A DNA stretch of 64,000 nucleotides from Lactococcus formosensis. Its GTDB lineage: Bacteria > Bacillota > Bacilli > Lactobacillales > Streptococcaceae. The stretch's first letter is position 1, and each line of letters opens with the position of its first letter. The notes beneath the pieces are model-generated. The model ran no database searches, had not been told where the DNA came from, and worked only from the letters and a program-made list of their open reading frames with translations. The stretch lies in contig NZ_BOVP01000004.1 of the NCBI RefSeq assembly GCF_018403745.1, positions 62,001-126,000 on the forward strand. The letters run 5' to 3'. The position numbers were made by a program, and so were the translations under genes. Below, piece after piece: positions 43,349-52,909 of this stretch.

Positions 43349-44562
43349 TGGAACCATATGCAACTCCTTTTTATTTTGTGATTTTAGGGTTAGCACTGCT
43401 TCCACTTATCATGGCACACGCCTACGGAAAAAAATGGATGGGCTATCAAGTCATCTTGACCATTGCCTTTCTCTGGATCAGTTTCGGCGGTAAAGTCAGT
43501 CTTTGGTCCCTTCTGGGCTTTGGTATTTTTGAAACAACTTTAATCAAGCTTTACGAGCACTATCGAAAACTCCAAAACAAAACTTGGGTGTTCGTTTTAG
43601 CAGTGATTGCATCGTTACTACCTTTAACAATTGTTAAGGTGACACCCTTATTGGACCCGATGCACCCACAATCTATCCTTGGTTTTTTAGGGATATCTTA
43701 TGTGACCTTTAAAACTGTAAGTGTAATTCTTGAGTTACGCGATGGCCTGATTAAAGAAGTTCCCTTAAAGGAATATCTCTATTTTCTTTATTTCTTTCCC
43801 ACTATTTCGTCAGGGCCAATTGATCGTTTTCGACGTTTCCAAAAAGAGCTAGAAGCGCCACTGACAGATAAGTATTCGGAGTATTTAGGAAAAGGGATTT
43901 TCTATATTTTCCAAGGTTTCCTATATAATTTCATCATTTCTTATCTAATCTCACATTATTTTCTGCATGATTTAGCAATAAAAGCAACATTGCATCCCAA
44001 TTTGTGGAATATGATGGGGAGCATGTACGCTTACGGTTTTTATCTCTTTTTCAACTTTGCAGGTTATTCTCTTTTTGCGATGGGCGTTTCTTTGATTATG
44101 GGATATAAAATTCCTATTAACTTTAATAAACCCTTTCTCGCAAAAAATATTAACGACTTTTGGCAACGCTGGCATATCTCTTTATCATTCTGGTTCAGAG
44201 ACTTTGTCTTTATGCGTTTAGTAAAGTGGATGATGGTTAAAAAATGGTCCAAAAATATGGTGACCATCTCAAACGTGGGTTACTTAGTAAACATGTTTAT
44301 TATGGGATGCTGGCATGGTTTAACGTGGTACTATATCTTATATGGTGTTTATCATGCCTGCCTGATGATCATTTATGATGCCTGGAAGCGAATGAAGAAG
44401 AAGCACAAATGGAATATTCCTGATAATATGTGGACACGTGGAGCTGCAATATTTATCACTTTTAATGCCGTTATGGTCAGTTTCCTTATCTTTTCAGGAA
44501 TTCCTAATTATGCTATAATGCATGCAATCAATGGACTTGGTAGTCCTTTACCTAATTTTTAG
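43348..44562 (+). CDS. dltB: DltB, MBOAT D-alanyl transferase
   Basis: A 404-residue multi-span membrane O-acyltransferase that passes D-alanine from DltC across or to the outer face of the membrane. MBOAT signatures FFPTISSGPIDRF, NDFWQRWHISLSFWFRDF and the catalytic His in MGCWHGLTWYYILYG. GTG start overlaps the dltA stop. Confidence 0.95.
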   Translation: MEPYATPFYFVILGLALLPLIMAHAYGKKWMGYQVILTIAFLWISFGGKVSLWSLLGFGIFETTLIKLYEHYRKLQNKTWVFVLAVIASLLPLTIVKVTPLLDPMHPQSILGFLGISYVTFKTVSVILELRDGLIKEVPLKEYLYFLYFFPTISSGPIDRFRRFQKELEAPLTDKYSEYLGKGIFYIFQGFLYNFIISYLISHYFLHDLAIKATLHPNLWNMMGSMYAYGFYLFFNFAGYSLFAMGVSLIMGYKIPINFNKPFLAKNINDFWQRWHISLSFWFRDFVFMRLVKWMMVKKWSKNMVTISNVGYLVNMFIMGCWHGLTWYYILYGVYHACLMIIYDAWKRMKKKHKWNIPDNMWTRGAAIFITFNAVMVSFLIFSGIPNYAIMHAINGLGSPLPNF

Positions 44563-44589
44563 ACAACAATAGAAGAAAGAAGAATAAAT

Positions 44590-44832
44590 ATGAAAAATGA
44601 AGTATTAAATATCATTGAAGAAGTTGCTGGCACAGATGAGTTTCGTGAAGATTTAGATATGGATCTTTTTGAAGAAGGCATTCTTGACTCTATGAGAGCC
44701 ATTATGCTTATTGTTGAGCTTGAAAATGCCTTTAGTTTAAGTTTACCACCTTCTGAAATGGATCGTGACGACTGGAATACAGCAAATAAAATTGCCGATC
44801 GTATCAAGGAAAAGATGGATGAAGAAAGATAA
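44590..44832 (+). CDS. dltC: D-alanyl carrier protein
   Basis: An 80-residue acyl-carrier protein; the phosphopantetheine Ser lies in EEGILDSMRAIML (about Ser37). Charged and soluble. Sits between dltB and dltD and overlaps dltD by 14 bp. Confidence 0.95.
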   Translation: MKNEVLNIIEEVAGTDEFREDLDMDLFEEGILDSMRAIMLIVELENAFSLSLPPSEMDRDDWNTANKIADRIKEKMDEER

Positions 44833-46108
44833 GGTACTTCAAGAACTCGCACCTTTAGTTGCGGCCCTTACTTTGCTAGTGATACTCATCTTTTCTCCTC
44901 TCACGGTTTTCCCTAAGTTTAATAAGCATGAACTTGATGAGTTTGCGACTGATCCTAAGAATCGGACAGGCTTTGTAAGCTATGCGATTAAATCACAAGC
45001 ATTCTCTAACCCGCATTATCTGCCAATTTTAGGCTCTTCTGAGCTGGAACATATTGATCCTTTTCACCCAAGTAGTTTCTTTATGAAAAATAATAAAGGT
45101 TTTACGCCTTTTCTAGCAGGTCAACCCGGGACCCAATCCTTAACACACTTTTTCTATCTGAATTCTGTTGAAAAGCAATTGCATAACCGTAAGATTGTTT
45201 TTATCATCAGTCCACAATGGTTTACACGTAAAGGTATTGGTACACCTGAGTTAAGTCAATTTGTTTCTAAAGGTGAAATATATGCGTGGTTACAATCTGC
45301 CTCACCAAAAGATGTCGCGACACAAAAACTCGCTCAACGCCTCTTGAATTTTAAAGATTTTCCTGAGGATATTGTTGTTACTCATGCACTAAAAGCTCTA
45401 GCAAATGGTAAAAAAATCGACAGTATAAACCAGATTTCAATTAAACTTGCAAATCAGTTCTGGACGAAACAAGATTCTCTTTTTACGGGCTTATCAAAGC
45501 TCAGCGGTAGGCAAGAAAATTCATACGAAAAGATAGAGCGAATCAGTAAACAATTACCAAACACAAAAGATTTTGAAAAACTGGATCAAGCAGCATATGA
45601 ACGAGGAGCTGCAAATTCAGCAAATAATGAATTTCAAATTGTTGACCATGTGTGGTCAAGAAATCTTCAAAAGGTCTTTAAAGAACGTAAAGGAGTGATG
45701 AAGGAAGTGAGTTACCTGAGAAGTCCGGAATATCTTGATTTTCAGCAGCTTTTAAATCAATTTGCAAAAAATAATAATGATGTGCAGTTCGTTATTCCAC
45801 CTGTAAATGGAGCATGGTACCAGTATACAGGGCTCTCTTATGATATGTTACAGGAGTTTAGCGCAAAAATTAAATATCAACTTAACAGCCAAGGTTTCCA
45901 TCACATTTATGACATGACAAATAAATTCAATGAAAAGTACTATATTGGGGACACTATCCACTTGAATAATCGTGGTTGGGTGGCTTTAGACAAAAAAATC
46001 GAGGAATTTATGAAACATCCAACTAAAACAGCATATAAGATAGACAATGCTCAATTTCTTAGCACAGAATGGGCCAATGGAGATAAGGAAGCTTCTCTTA
46101 ATAGATAA
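44819..46108 (+). CDS. dltD: DltD, final D-alanine transfer protein
   Basis: A 429-residue membrane-anchored SGNH-like protein outside the cell. N-terminal helix at about 9-28 (LAPLVAALTLLVILIFSPLTV); the catalytic block ILGSSELEHIDPFHPS holds the nucleophile Ser, and DTIHLNNRGWVALD the Asp/His pair. ATG 44819 is chosen: it overlaps dltC and has AAGGA 8 nt upstream, giving the usual KKDK start. Ends the operon. Confidence 0.95.
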   Translation: MKKDKVLQELAPLVAALTLLVILIFSPLTVFPKFNKHELDEFATDPKNRTGFVSYAIKSQAFSNPHYLPILGSSELEHIDPFHPSSFFMKNNKGFTPFLAGQPGTQSLTHFFYLNSVEKQLHNRKIVFIISPQWFTRKGIGTPELSQFVSKGEIYAWLQSASPKDVATQKLAQRLLNFKDFPEDIVVTHALKALANGKKIDSINQISIKLANQFWTKQDSLFTGLSKLSGRQENSYEKIERISKQLPNTKDFEKLDQAAYERGAANSANNEFQIVDHVWSRNLQKVFKERKGVMKEVSYLRSPEYLDFQQLLNQFAKNNNDVQFVIPPVNGAWYQYTGLSYDMLQEFSAKIKYQLNSQGFHHIYDMTNKFNEKYYIGDTIHLNNRGWVALDKKIEEFMKHPTKTAYKIDNAQFLSTEWANGDKEASLNR

Positions 46109-46118
46109 AAAATAAATT

Positions 46119-46149
46119 AAAAAACGACAATATTCAATTGTCGTTTTTT
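46119..46149 (+). terminator. Terminator of the dlt operon
   Basis: AAAACGACAAT/ATTGTCGTTTT stem and T7. Confidence 0.9.
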
Positions 46150-46461
46150 ATTTGTCCGATTTCTTGGACATGTTCTCATTTTTTATGATAGAAAATGCTT
46201 AATTTACTCTATTTTATTCTATGAAGTTAAAAATCGTCTACTCAATCTAATATTAAAAACATTTGGACTTATCCCTCTATCTTTGTATTATTAAATTAGG
46301 AGAAAGAGAAAAAATTTAAAGTAATTATCATTTTACTTTAATGTTTAATCTTTTTTAAACTAAAGAAAAAGGAGGGAAACGAAATGTTGCAAACAAAGTG
46401 ACATCTATTTTTGATTTTTTCTAAAAAAGTTCATTAATTCAAAATAAAAAGGAGTAGAAAC
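46150..46461 (+). other. Long AT-rich leader of the surface protein gene
   Basis: About 310 bp without a normal gene. It contains TGTCC/GGACA at about 46153-46171, a second AAGTAAT...ATTTTACTT-type inverted stretch near 46320-46340, and a five-codon minigene (46384-46401, MLQTK) behind a strong AAAGGAGGG site. The promoter could not be fixed. Confidence 0.4.
46384..46401 (+). CDS. Possible five-codon minigene
   Basis: AAAGGAGGG 7 nt before ATG is the best ribosome-binding site of the region, yet the frame is MLQTK then TGA. It could be a regulatory minigene or the remnant of a lost gene. Confidence 0.25.
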   Translation: MLQTK

Positions 46462-49236
46462 ATGAAAACTTTAAGACAAGTATTGAAAGGGCTTGTGTTG
46501 GCGATAGTACTTTCGGTATTAATTATCTCCGGGATGCGATTAAAAAATACCTTGAGTCGAGTGAGTGCGGATAGAGTTGATAAGAAAACAGATCAAAAAG
46601 TGGCACCCATACGAGACAAGGATAGCAACACGGCTAAAATTTTAGAAAAAGAGGCATGGTGGACAGATCAAGAAGCTTATGAAGCTAACTTACTTTTAAA
46701 AGTAAACGGTTCAAGTCTCTCTGGCCCGATGGATGTCGTTTTTGTTTTAGACCGCTCAGGTAGCATGGACATGACTTATACCGATAATGCTAATGCGGAT
46801 GGTTTTAAAGGATATCCTTTATTCTCCAGCTCTTGCTTAAACCAGGAACATTTCTACCTTGAACCACTTCATGAAGGACAGGAACCTGAAGCAAACGCAG
46901 ATAAATCAAAAGTTTATGAGAATAGTGATAACACCCTCACAGTTTATAACGCGGATGTTGATAAATGGGAAGTGATCAGCACTACACCAGTTCATCTTTT
47001 TGAACAATTCACTCAAGCTACAGCCAAATATATCCCTTATCATTTTAAGAAAGAAGGTGAGAAATTTGTCCGGATTAGTCGTTGGGATGCTACAGCAAAG
47101 GTAGCTGGAAAAACAGAACCTGGGGTTTGGGTACATGGTGATGAAGACCAAGGTTGCTATGACCGATGGATGTTATCAAAAGAAGCCATCTCAGAAGTAA
47201 CCAATCAGTTACTCCAAGAGCATCCGGAAAACAGAGTAGCTCTAGCACCATTTTCAATCCGTGATTCCTCAATGGTTACCCATTTAAATTATAATTCACA
47301 ACGAATGAAAAATTTTAGAGATAATCTTGTTTTAAAAAATAATGAACATGGCTACTTTGGCCCAAGTACGGGAACAACCATTGAAGCCGATGGTTCAATC
47401 AGTGGTGTCTATAACTCTACTGTCGGTTGGAAGGGCAGCATTGCTGAAAACAAGGCAGCAATTGATGATATGCTTCCTCGTCTGTTCACAACGCCACAAA
47501 CAGACTATCAATATGGATTGAGTATGGCATATAATCTACTCCAATCACGTAGTGATGAAGCTAGGGCAACCAAAGGCGCAATGGTCGTCTTCTTATCTGA
47601 TGGTGTTCCTCAGAGTACTGCTACAATGCGAGCAGGTTGGGCAGGTGGCGGCCCCATTGTATCTTTTGGGCAAACAGATGGTAGAATTCTAGCAATGTCC
47701 GCTGCTATTACCAGCGATGAGCCTGTAGAAGTAGAGGGTGCGCCAACGGGAACATATCAACGACATGATATCAACCTAAATTATCTAAAACTCATTGAAG
47801 GAACAACCTATGAGGTTGCTGGAATGGGTGCAGAGATGTTAACAGTAGATTATATGGCTAACAGTGCTATCCTAAAGACCATGGCAAATGACTCGCAAAA
47901 TTATTTTGAAGTTCCAGCCGATAATGTTGGGGCAGGCAAGAGATATTTGAGCGATTTACTGCTTAATTCTACGCTCTTCCCAGGTGGTCGAGATTCTGTT
48001 CTTAGAGATAAAGTGAGTCAATATTATTATGTTCCAGAAAATGCTACTCTGCCTCAAGGAGTGACAATTGAAGGAAATTATGAGGACAAAGGTGAAGAAC
48101 AGACGATTGTCTGGGAGTTAGGCGATCTTTATGATTACAGTCCCGATGGATATCCTGCCGTAAATATTCCGCTAGTATTAAAAGAAGAATATCGTCAAGT
48201 TTCACAGGATACTTATTACCCAACAAATGCAGATACAAGTGATAAAGCCGTGGATATTTTGGATCCTGAACGAGGAATTGACGATGAAGATACAGGCGCA
48301 AAGCTCTATTATACAGACCCTCATAATCAAAAACGTTACGATACTATTGGCACACCAAAGCTTGCAGTTAATCCACCTGCAGTAAAAAGTACTAGTTACC
48401 AGATTCAAGCTGAAAAACTATTGAGCGGACGTTCTCTTTTAGCGGGAGAGTTTACTTTCGAGTTGCTAGACAGTGCGGGGGAAGTTATTCAAACCGTACA
48501 CAATGATGCTTCAGGAAAAATAGTATTTTCACCAATCACTTACACTAATACTGGAGATTATGATTATACAGTGAGAGAGAAAGTTGGTTTGGATAAGACT
48601 ATTGACTATGATGCTGCCAATTATAAAGTAACTGTTAGCATTAAGGAAGAAGCAGGGAATCTTGTTGCTACAGCTACAGGAGATGCAGCGATACAGTTTA
48701 AAAATAGTTATCAACCGCTTGGTACAGAAATTCATTTGCAAGCAACCAAAGAACTTGTCGGTAAGAAACTGACAGATCGGGAATTCACGTTTGAATTAGT
48801 CAATGCTTCAAATCAAATTATTCAAACGGCTAAAAATGATGCTTCAGGACAGATTCGCTTTGATAAGCTAGCTTATACAGAAACAGGAAGCTACGATTAC
48901 ACGATTCGGGAAAAGGCTGGAGTAGATTCTCAAATTACCTACGACACTAAATCCTATAAGATTCATGTCGAAGTATCAGACCAAAAAGGAAAACTTGTCG
49001 CATCTGTAAGCTATGAACAAAAGCCAAAATTTAAAAATATCTATCTTGAGGAAAAAAGATCATCATCTAAAGATAACGAGCTAAAGGGTTTGACTGAAAA
49101 GAAGAGACCACAGAAAAAAATCTTACCAAAAGCAGGAGAGTTTAACAAGACAGCCGCTATTGTTATCGGCATCGGTTTAATTTTAGTTGGATTTGTAACT
49201 CTCTTGATGAGAAAAGTTAAACGAAATAGAAAGTAG
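46462..49236 (+). CDS. Wall-anchored VWA adhesin with two pilin-type isopeptide domains
   Basis: A 924-residue surface protein. Signal peptide at about 1-35; VWA domain with MIDAS DVVFVLDRSGSMD (Asp97, Ser99, Ser101) and a long insertion containing Cys125 and Cys232, which could form a disulfide; two tandem FctA/Spy0128-like domains (about 645-750 and 756-861), each with Lys, Glu and Asn at identical spacing (Lys652-Glu706-Asn748; Lys763-Glu817-Asn859), the set for spontaneous isopeptide bonds. The sorting signal is LPKAG (888-892), then a helix and KVKRNRK. The architecture is like pilus tip adhesins, but no backbone pilin or sortase is adjacent. Probable role: adhesion to host or matrix. 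Confidence 0.88.
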   Translation: MKTLRQVLKGLVLAIVLSVLIISGMRLKNTLSRVSADRVDKKTDQKVAPIRDKDSNTAKILEKEAWWTDQEAYEANLLLKVNGSSLSGPMDVVFVLDRSGSMDMTYTDNANADGFKGYPLFSSSCLNQEHFYLEPLHEGQEPEANADKSKVYENSDNTLTVYNADVDKWEVISTTPVHLFEQFTQATAKYIPYHFKKEGEKFVRISRWDATAKVAGKTEPGVWVHGDEDQGCYDRWMLSKEAISEVTNQLLQEHPENRVALAPFSIRDSSMVTHLNYNSQRMKNFRDNLVLKNNEHGYFGPSTGTTIEADGSISGVYNSTVGWKGSIAENKAAIDDMLPRLFTTPQTDYQYGLSMAYNLLQSRSDEARATKGAMVVFLSDGVPQSTATMRAGWAGGGPIVSFGQTDGRILAMSAAITSDEPVEVEGAPTGTYQRHDINLNYLKLIEGTTYEVAGMGAEMLTVDYMANSAILKTMANDSQNYFEVPADNVGAGKRYLSDLLLNSTLFPGGRDSVLRDKVSQYYYVPENATLPQGVTIEGNYEDKGEEQTIVWELGDLYDYSPDGYPAVNIPLVLKEEYRQVSQDTYYPTNADTSDKAVDILDPERGIDDEDTGAKLYYTDPHNQKRYDTIGTPKLAVNPPAVKSTSYQIQAEKLLSGRSLLAGEFTFELLDSAGEVIQTVHNDASGKIVFSPITYTNTGDYDYTVREKVGLDKTIDYDAANYKVTVSIKEEAGNLVATATGDAAIQFKNSYQPLGTEIHLQATKELVGKKLTDREFTFELVNASNQIIQTAKNDASGQIRFDKLAYTETGSYDYTIREKAGVDSQITYDTKSYKIHVEVSDQKGKLVASVSYEQKPKFKNIYLEEKRSSSKDNELKGLTEKKRPQKKILPKAGEFNKTAAIVIGIGLILVGFVTLLMRKVKRNRK

Positions 49237-49242
49237 AACTGT

Positions 49243-49273
49243 AAAAAAGACAAGTGAATGCTCGTCTTTTTTA
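49243..49273 (+). terminator. Terminator after the adhesin gene
   Basis: AAAAAAGACAAG/CTCGTCTTTTTT stem with one mismatch. Confidence 0.8.
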
Positions 49274-49496
49274 TAATTTAAAAATATTTTACTCAACGCC
49301 CATCTAATCTAAAATTTTTGAGATAAAAAGTTATTGAAAAATATTAAAATAAAAGGCAATATTACATATTTCATAATAAAATAATACATAAAATGTTATT
49401 TTATTATATTGTAAATAGTTTGCATGATAAACTAGTAATAGGTACTCTTAAAAAGTTAAGTATTTTAATAAAAACTAAGAAAATTATGGGGGGATT

Positions 49497-52142
49497 ATGA
49501 TGAAATGGTTTCAATTATCAAAGGTAGATATATTAAAGAAGCTCCAAGTTGAAGAAGATATCGGGTTAACAGAAGGCGAGCGAAAAAATAGATTATCAGA
49601 AAATGGTTTCAACTTATTATCTGGAGAAAAGGCAGAAGGAAAATTAAAAAAGTTTTTCAAACACTTTAATGATTTATTAATCTATGTGTTACTTGTGGCT
49701 GCATTACTTAAAGGAATCAGTCAAGACTATATCGATATGTTTATCATTTTAGTTGTTGTTGTCATTAATGCTTTGATTGGTTATATCCAAGAGTCAAAGG
49801 CAAGTAACTCTTTAGATGGCCTCACGAGTTTAATGGGGACAGAGGCAACTATTCTAATTAGTGGCGAGAAAAAAGTTGTATCAACAGACTCTTTAGTAAA
49901 AGGTGACATCGTGTTGCTTAACTCAGGAGATATTATTCCAGCTGATGTAAGAATTTTAGAAGCTTATAATTTAGTTGTAGATGAGGCAATGCTCACAGGT
50001 GAATCAACTCCTGTACAAAAAAATGCTGCTTCTATTTCAACTGAAGCAGACTTGGCAGATCGTGTTAATATGGGATATTCAGGATCATTAGTAAACAGTG
50101 GGAGTGGTAAAGCAGTTGTTGTTGAAACAGGGGACAATACAGAGATAGGAAAAATCAGTGTCCATCTGAAAGAAGTTGGCGTTACGGAAACACCTTTAAT
50201 TAAAAAGATGAAGTACTTGAATAAACAAATTTTCTTTATTCTCTTAATACTCATCGTTTCATTAGTTGTTTTTAGTTTTTTCCATCGGGATTTCACGTTT
50301 GAAGAAGCAACTTCGTGGATTATTTCACTGGCAGTATCTTCTGTTCCTGAAGGATTACCCGCAGTTCTATCAATTATTTTGTCTCTTGGTGTGACGCGTA
50401 TGTCTGCAAAGAAAGCAATCATAAAAAAAATGCCAGCAGTTGAGACATTGGGGAGCATGGAAGTTATCTGTTCCGATAAAACAGGAACACTGACTAAAAA
50501 TGAAATGTCCGTGCTGACAGTTTTAACTAAGAAAAAGACCTTTGAAAAGAATCAAACTGAACAGTGGAAAGATGATCTTAATACTTTTAATGAAGATGAT
50601 CAGTTAAAGAAATTAGTTGAAACTGCTATTTACTGTAATGACACAAAAATTGATTACCATAACGGGCAAAGGACTGTCATTGGTAATCCGACAGAGGCAG
50701 CATTATTAGAGTGGGCTTCTCATATGGAAATTACACAAGATGAAAAAGTACTGTATAAAATCCCGTTTGATTCCTCATACAAATATATGGCTACTCTAGT
50801 CGACGTAGATCATCAACGCTTCATTTACTTAAAAGGAGCGCCAGATGTTTTACTTGGAATGGTCGATTATCAATTTGGAGATAATACAACAGAAAATCTT
50901 GATCCTAAACTCTGGGAAAAAATGATATCTAAGCAAGCAAAAAAAGGGCAACGTATACTTGCTACGGCTATGAAGGAAGTTTCTTCTGACCAAAAAACAA
51001 TTACACATGAAGATTTGAAAGAGGATATGGTTCTGGTCGGAATGTATGGTATTATTGATCCACCAAAACCATCTGCAATAGAAGCGATTAAAAAGAGCCA
51101 CCGTGCAGGTATCTCTGTGAAGATGATTACCGGAGATCATAAAGATACAGCTGTCGCAATTGCGAAAGAAATTGGATTAAAAAATACTGATAGTGCTATC
51201 ACAGGTAAAGATATTGAAATGATGACAGATCACGAGTTATCCGAGGTAGTGCTTAAAAACGATGTTTTTGCCCGAACAACGCCAGAACATAAATTACGAC
51301 TGGTCAGTGCTATAAAATCGCATGGTAAAATTGTCGGAATGACAGGTGATGGTGTAAATGATGCCCCAGCTCTTAAAAAAGCAGATATTGGTATCGCGAT
51401 GGGGCAAAAAGGAACACAAGTTACAAAAGATGCTGCTGATATGGTCTTGGCAGATGATAATTTTGCTACCATTTCAGATGCAGTGCGTGAAGGAAGACGT
51501 GTCTATGATAACTTAAAAAACACAATTTACTTTTCTTTACCAACAGCATTTGCTCAAGGTTTGTTAGTTGTGGTATCCATATTAATTGATCGTCCATTAC
51601 CATTGACGTCAATCCAAATTCTATGGTTAAATATGGTCACAACAATTACACTTTCTTTTGCATTAGGTTTCGAAAAAGAAGCACCTAATGTCATGGATAG
51701 ACCGCCACGTGATCCAAACGAAAATATTTTAAGCCGTTATGCTATCTTTAGAATGTTCTATGTTTCTATTCTTTTAGCTTCCCTTGGATTTTTAGTCAAC
51801 AATATTGTCATATCTATGGGAGTATCAACACCTGTTGCTCATACTACTCTTTTAATGACCCTCGTTTTCGGACAAGTATTTTATATGATAAATTGTCGAA
51901 GTATATCAAAATTCTCTATCGATCAAAACATGTTCAAGAACCGAGTGCTCTGGCTATCTTTGCTGGTTTTATTAGTCCTACAGCTTGCTATAGTCTATAT
52001 CCCAACAATTAGTAATGCTTTAGGCACGACAAGTATCGGGATTAATAATCTCATTTATGCTTTTGTGGCTGGGCTTACAGTTTTTATTGTAGTAGAAATA
52101 GAAAAGATCATTTCACATCGTCTCTTTAAAAATTTATTGTAG
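49497..52142 (+). CDS. P2-type cation-transporting ATPase
   Basis: An 881-residue P-type ATPase: actuator loop MLTGES, phosphorylation site SDKTGTLT (Asp327), helix 4 VPEGLP (Glu285), hinge MTGDGVNDAPALK. Resembles Ca2+-ATPases overall, including MDRPPRDP after helix 6. But by gapless alignment of helices 5-6 with SERCA as recalled, Asn768, Glu771 and Asp800 correspond to Ala684, Gln687 and Thr716; only Asn712, Thr715 and Glu285 remain. The ion is therefore uncertain. Preceded by GGGGGG; two ATGs (49497, 49500) are possible. No regulator nearby. Confidence 0.9.
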   Translation: MMKWFQLSKVDILKKLQVEEDIGLTEGERKNRLSENGFNLLSGEKAEGKLKKFFKHFNDLLIYVLLVAALLKGISQDYIDMFIILVVVVINALIGYIQESKASNSLDGLTSLMGTEATILISGEKKVVSTDSLVKGDIVLLNSGDIIPADVRILEAYNLVVDEAMLTGESTPVQKNAASISTEADLADRVNMGYSGSLVNSGSGKAVVVETGDNTEIGKISVHLKEVGVTETPLIKKMKYLNKQIFFILLILIVSLVVFSFFHRDFTFEEATSWIISLAVSSVPEGLPAVLSIILSLGVTRMSAKKAIIKKMPAVETLGSMEVICSDKTGTLTKNEMSVLTVLTKKKTFEKNQTEQWKDDLNTFNEDDQLKKLVETAIYCNDTKIDYHNGQRTVIGNPTEAALLEWASHMEITQDEKVLYKIPFDSSYKYMATLVDVDHQRFIYLKGAPDVLLGMVDYQFGDNTTENLDPKLWEKMISKQAKKGQRILATAMKEVSSDQKTITHEDLKEDMVLVGMYGIIDPPKPSAIEAIKKSHRAGISVKMITGDHKDTAVAIAKEIGLKNTDSAITGKDIEMMTDHELSEVVLKNDVFARTTPEHKLRLVSAIKSHGKIVGMTGDGVNDAPALKKADIGIAMGQKGTQVTKDAADMVLADDNFATISDAVREGRRVYDNLKNTIYFSLPTAFAQGLLVVVSILIDRPLPLTSIQILWLNMVTTITLSFALGFEKEAPNVMDRPPRDPNENILSRYAIFRMFYVSILLASLGFLVNNIVISMGVSTPVAHTTLLMTLVFGQVFYMINCRSISKFSIDQNMFKNRVLWLSLLVLLVLQLAIVYIPTISNALGTTSIGINNLIYAFVAGLTVFIVVEIEKIISHRLFKNLL

Positions 52143-52176
52143 AAAACAGAATGATTGATTTTAGTGAATATCAAAA

Positions 52177-52214
52177 TAAAAAGCTACTGAAGAGCTAAGT
52201 TCAGTAGCTTTTTA
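52177..52214. terminator. Bidirectional terminator between the ATPase and GNAT genes
   Basis: AAAAAGCTACTGAA/TTCAGTAGCTTTTT palindrome between converging genes. Confidence 0.9.
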
Positions 52215-52223
52215 TTTTTTAGA

Positions 52224-52673
52224 CTAGCCTCGCTTCATATATAAAAGTGGGTAAGGATTACCTTGTTCATCGAACTCCGTTCTTTTATAGACTTCAAAGC
52301 CCATATATTCATAAAAACCCTTAGCGCGTGGATTTTGTTCATTCACAGCAAGATCATTAATGGAGTATTTAGTAATTCCATACTCAAGAAGTTTCTTACC
52401 AAAGCCCTTACCTCTTTCCTCAGGTGCAATAAAAAGCATCTCTAGATGACTGTCGACAATTCCCATAAAACCGACAAGCGTATTCCTATCATTTTTTAAA
52501 AGAATTAAACGAGGGATTTCTTTTAGAGCCTGAGGCACATATTTTTTAATTTCACTTATTTCATTATCTGAAAGGAAGAGGTGTGTAGCTCTTACAGAAC
52601 TTTCCCAAACTACCAATAATTTTTCTACTAAATCTTCAGATCTGTCTTTTAAGTCAACATCTACGACTTTCAT
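52224..52673 (-). CDS. GNAT-family N-acetyltransferase
   Basis: A 149-residue acetyltransferase: acetyl-CoA loop LFIAPEERGKGFGKKLLEYGI and motif B NEQNPRAKGFYEYMGFEVYKR. The ATH(L/F)LS segment near residue 30 places it with a common firmicute subgroup of unknown substrate. Cytoplasmic. It is the only - strand gene between about 25 and 57 kb. Confidence 0.88.
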   Translation of the reverse strand: MKVVDVDLKDRSEDLVEKLLVVWESSVRATHLFLSDNEISEIKKYVPQALKEIPRLILLKNDRNTLVGFMGIVDSHLEMLFIAPEERGKGFGKKLLEYGITKYSINDLAVNEQNPRAKGFYEYMGFEVYKRTEFDEQGNPYPLLYMKRG

Positions 52674-52803
52674 TCTATTATGCTCCTCAATACAATCTTA
52701 TGTCTCATCCTAACATATGATGAAGCATATTTCAATCTATAAAAGTAAATCCTATCTTTCTTCCCGCAAGAGTTTTGGGCAGTCTTGGTATACCTGTTTT
52801 GCA

Positions 52804-52870
52804 ATATCAACAGTCTTTTTAAGTATATTGTTGATATATTTTTATATTAATTTGTATATTATGATATAAT
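52804..52870 (+). promoter_or_regulatory. asnA promoter and upstream dyad
   Basis: TGATATAAT (52862-52870) is an extended -10, 40 bp before the start. Upstream, ATATCAACA (52804-52812) and TGTTGATAT (52829-52837) form a 9-bp dyad with a 16-bp spacer, a candidate operator. Confidence 0.5.
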
Positions 52871-52909
52871 ATTCAATAAAATTAAAATAATTTAGGAGTT
52901 TTTAAATTT

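Noticed and set aside
52674-52909. T-box leader before asnA
   Set aside because: No specifier loop, AGGGTGGNACCGCG block or terminator-antiterminator pair is present; only a dyad and a promoter.
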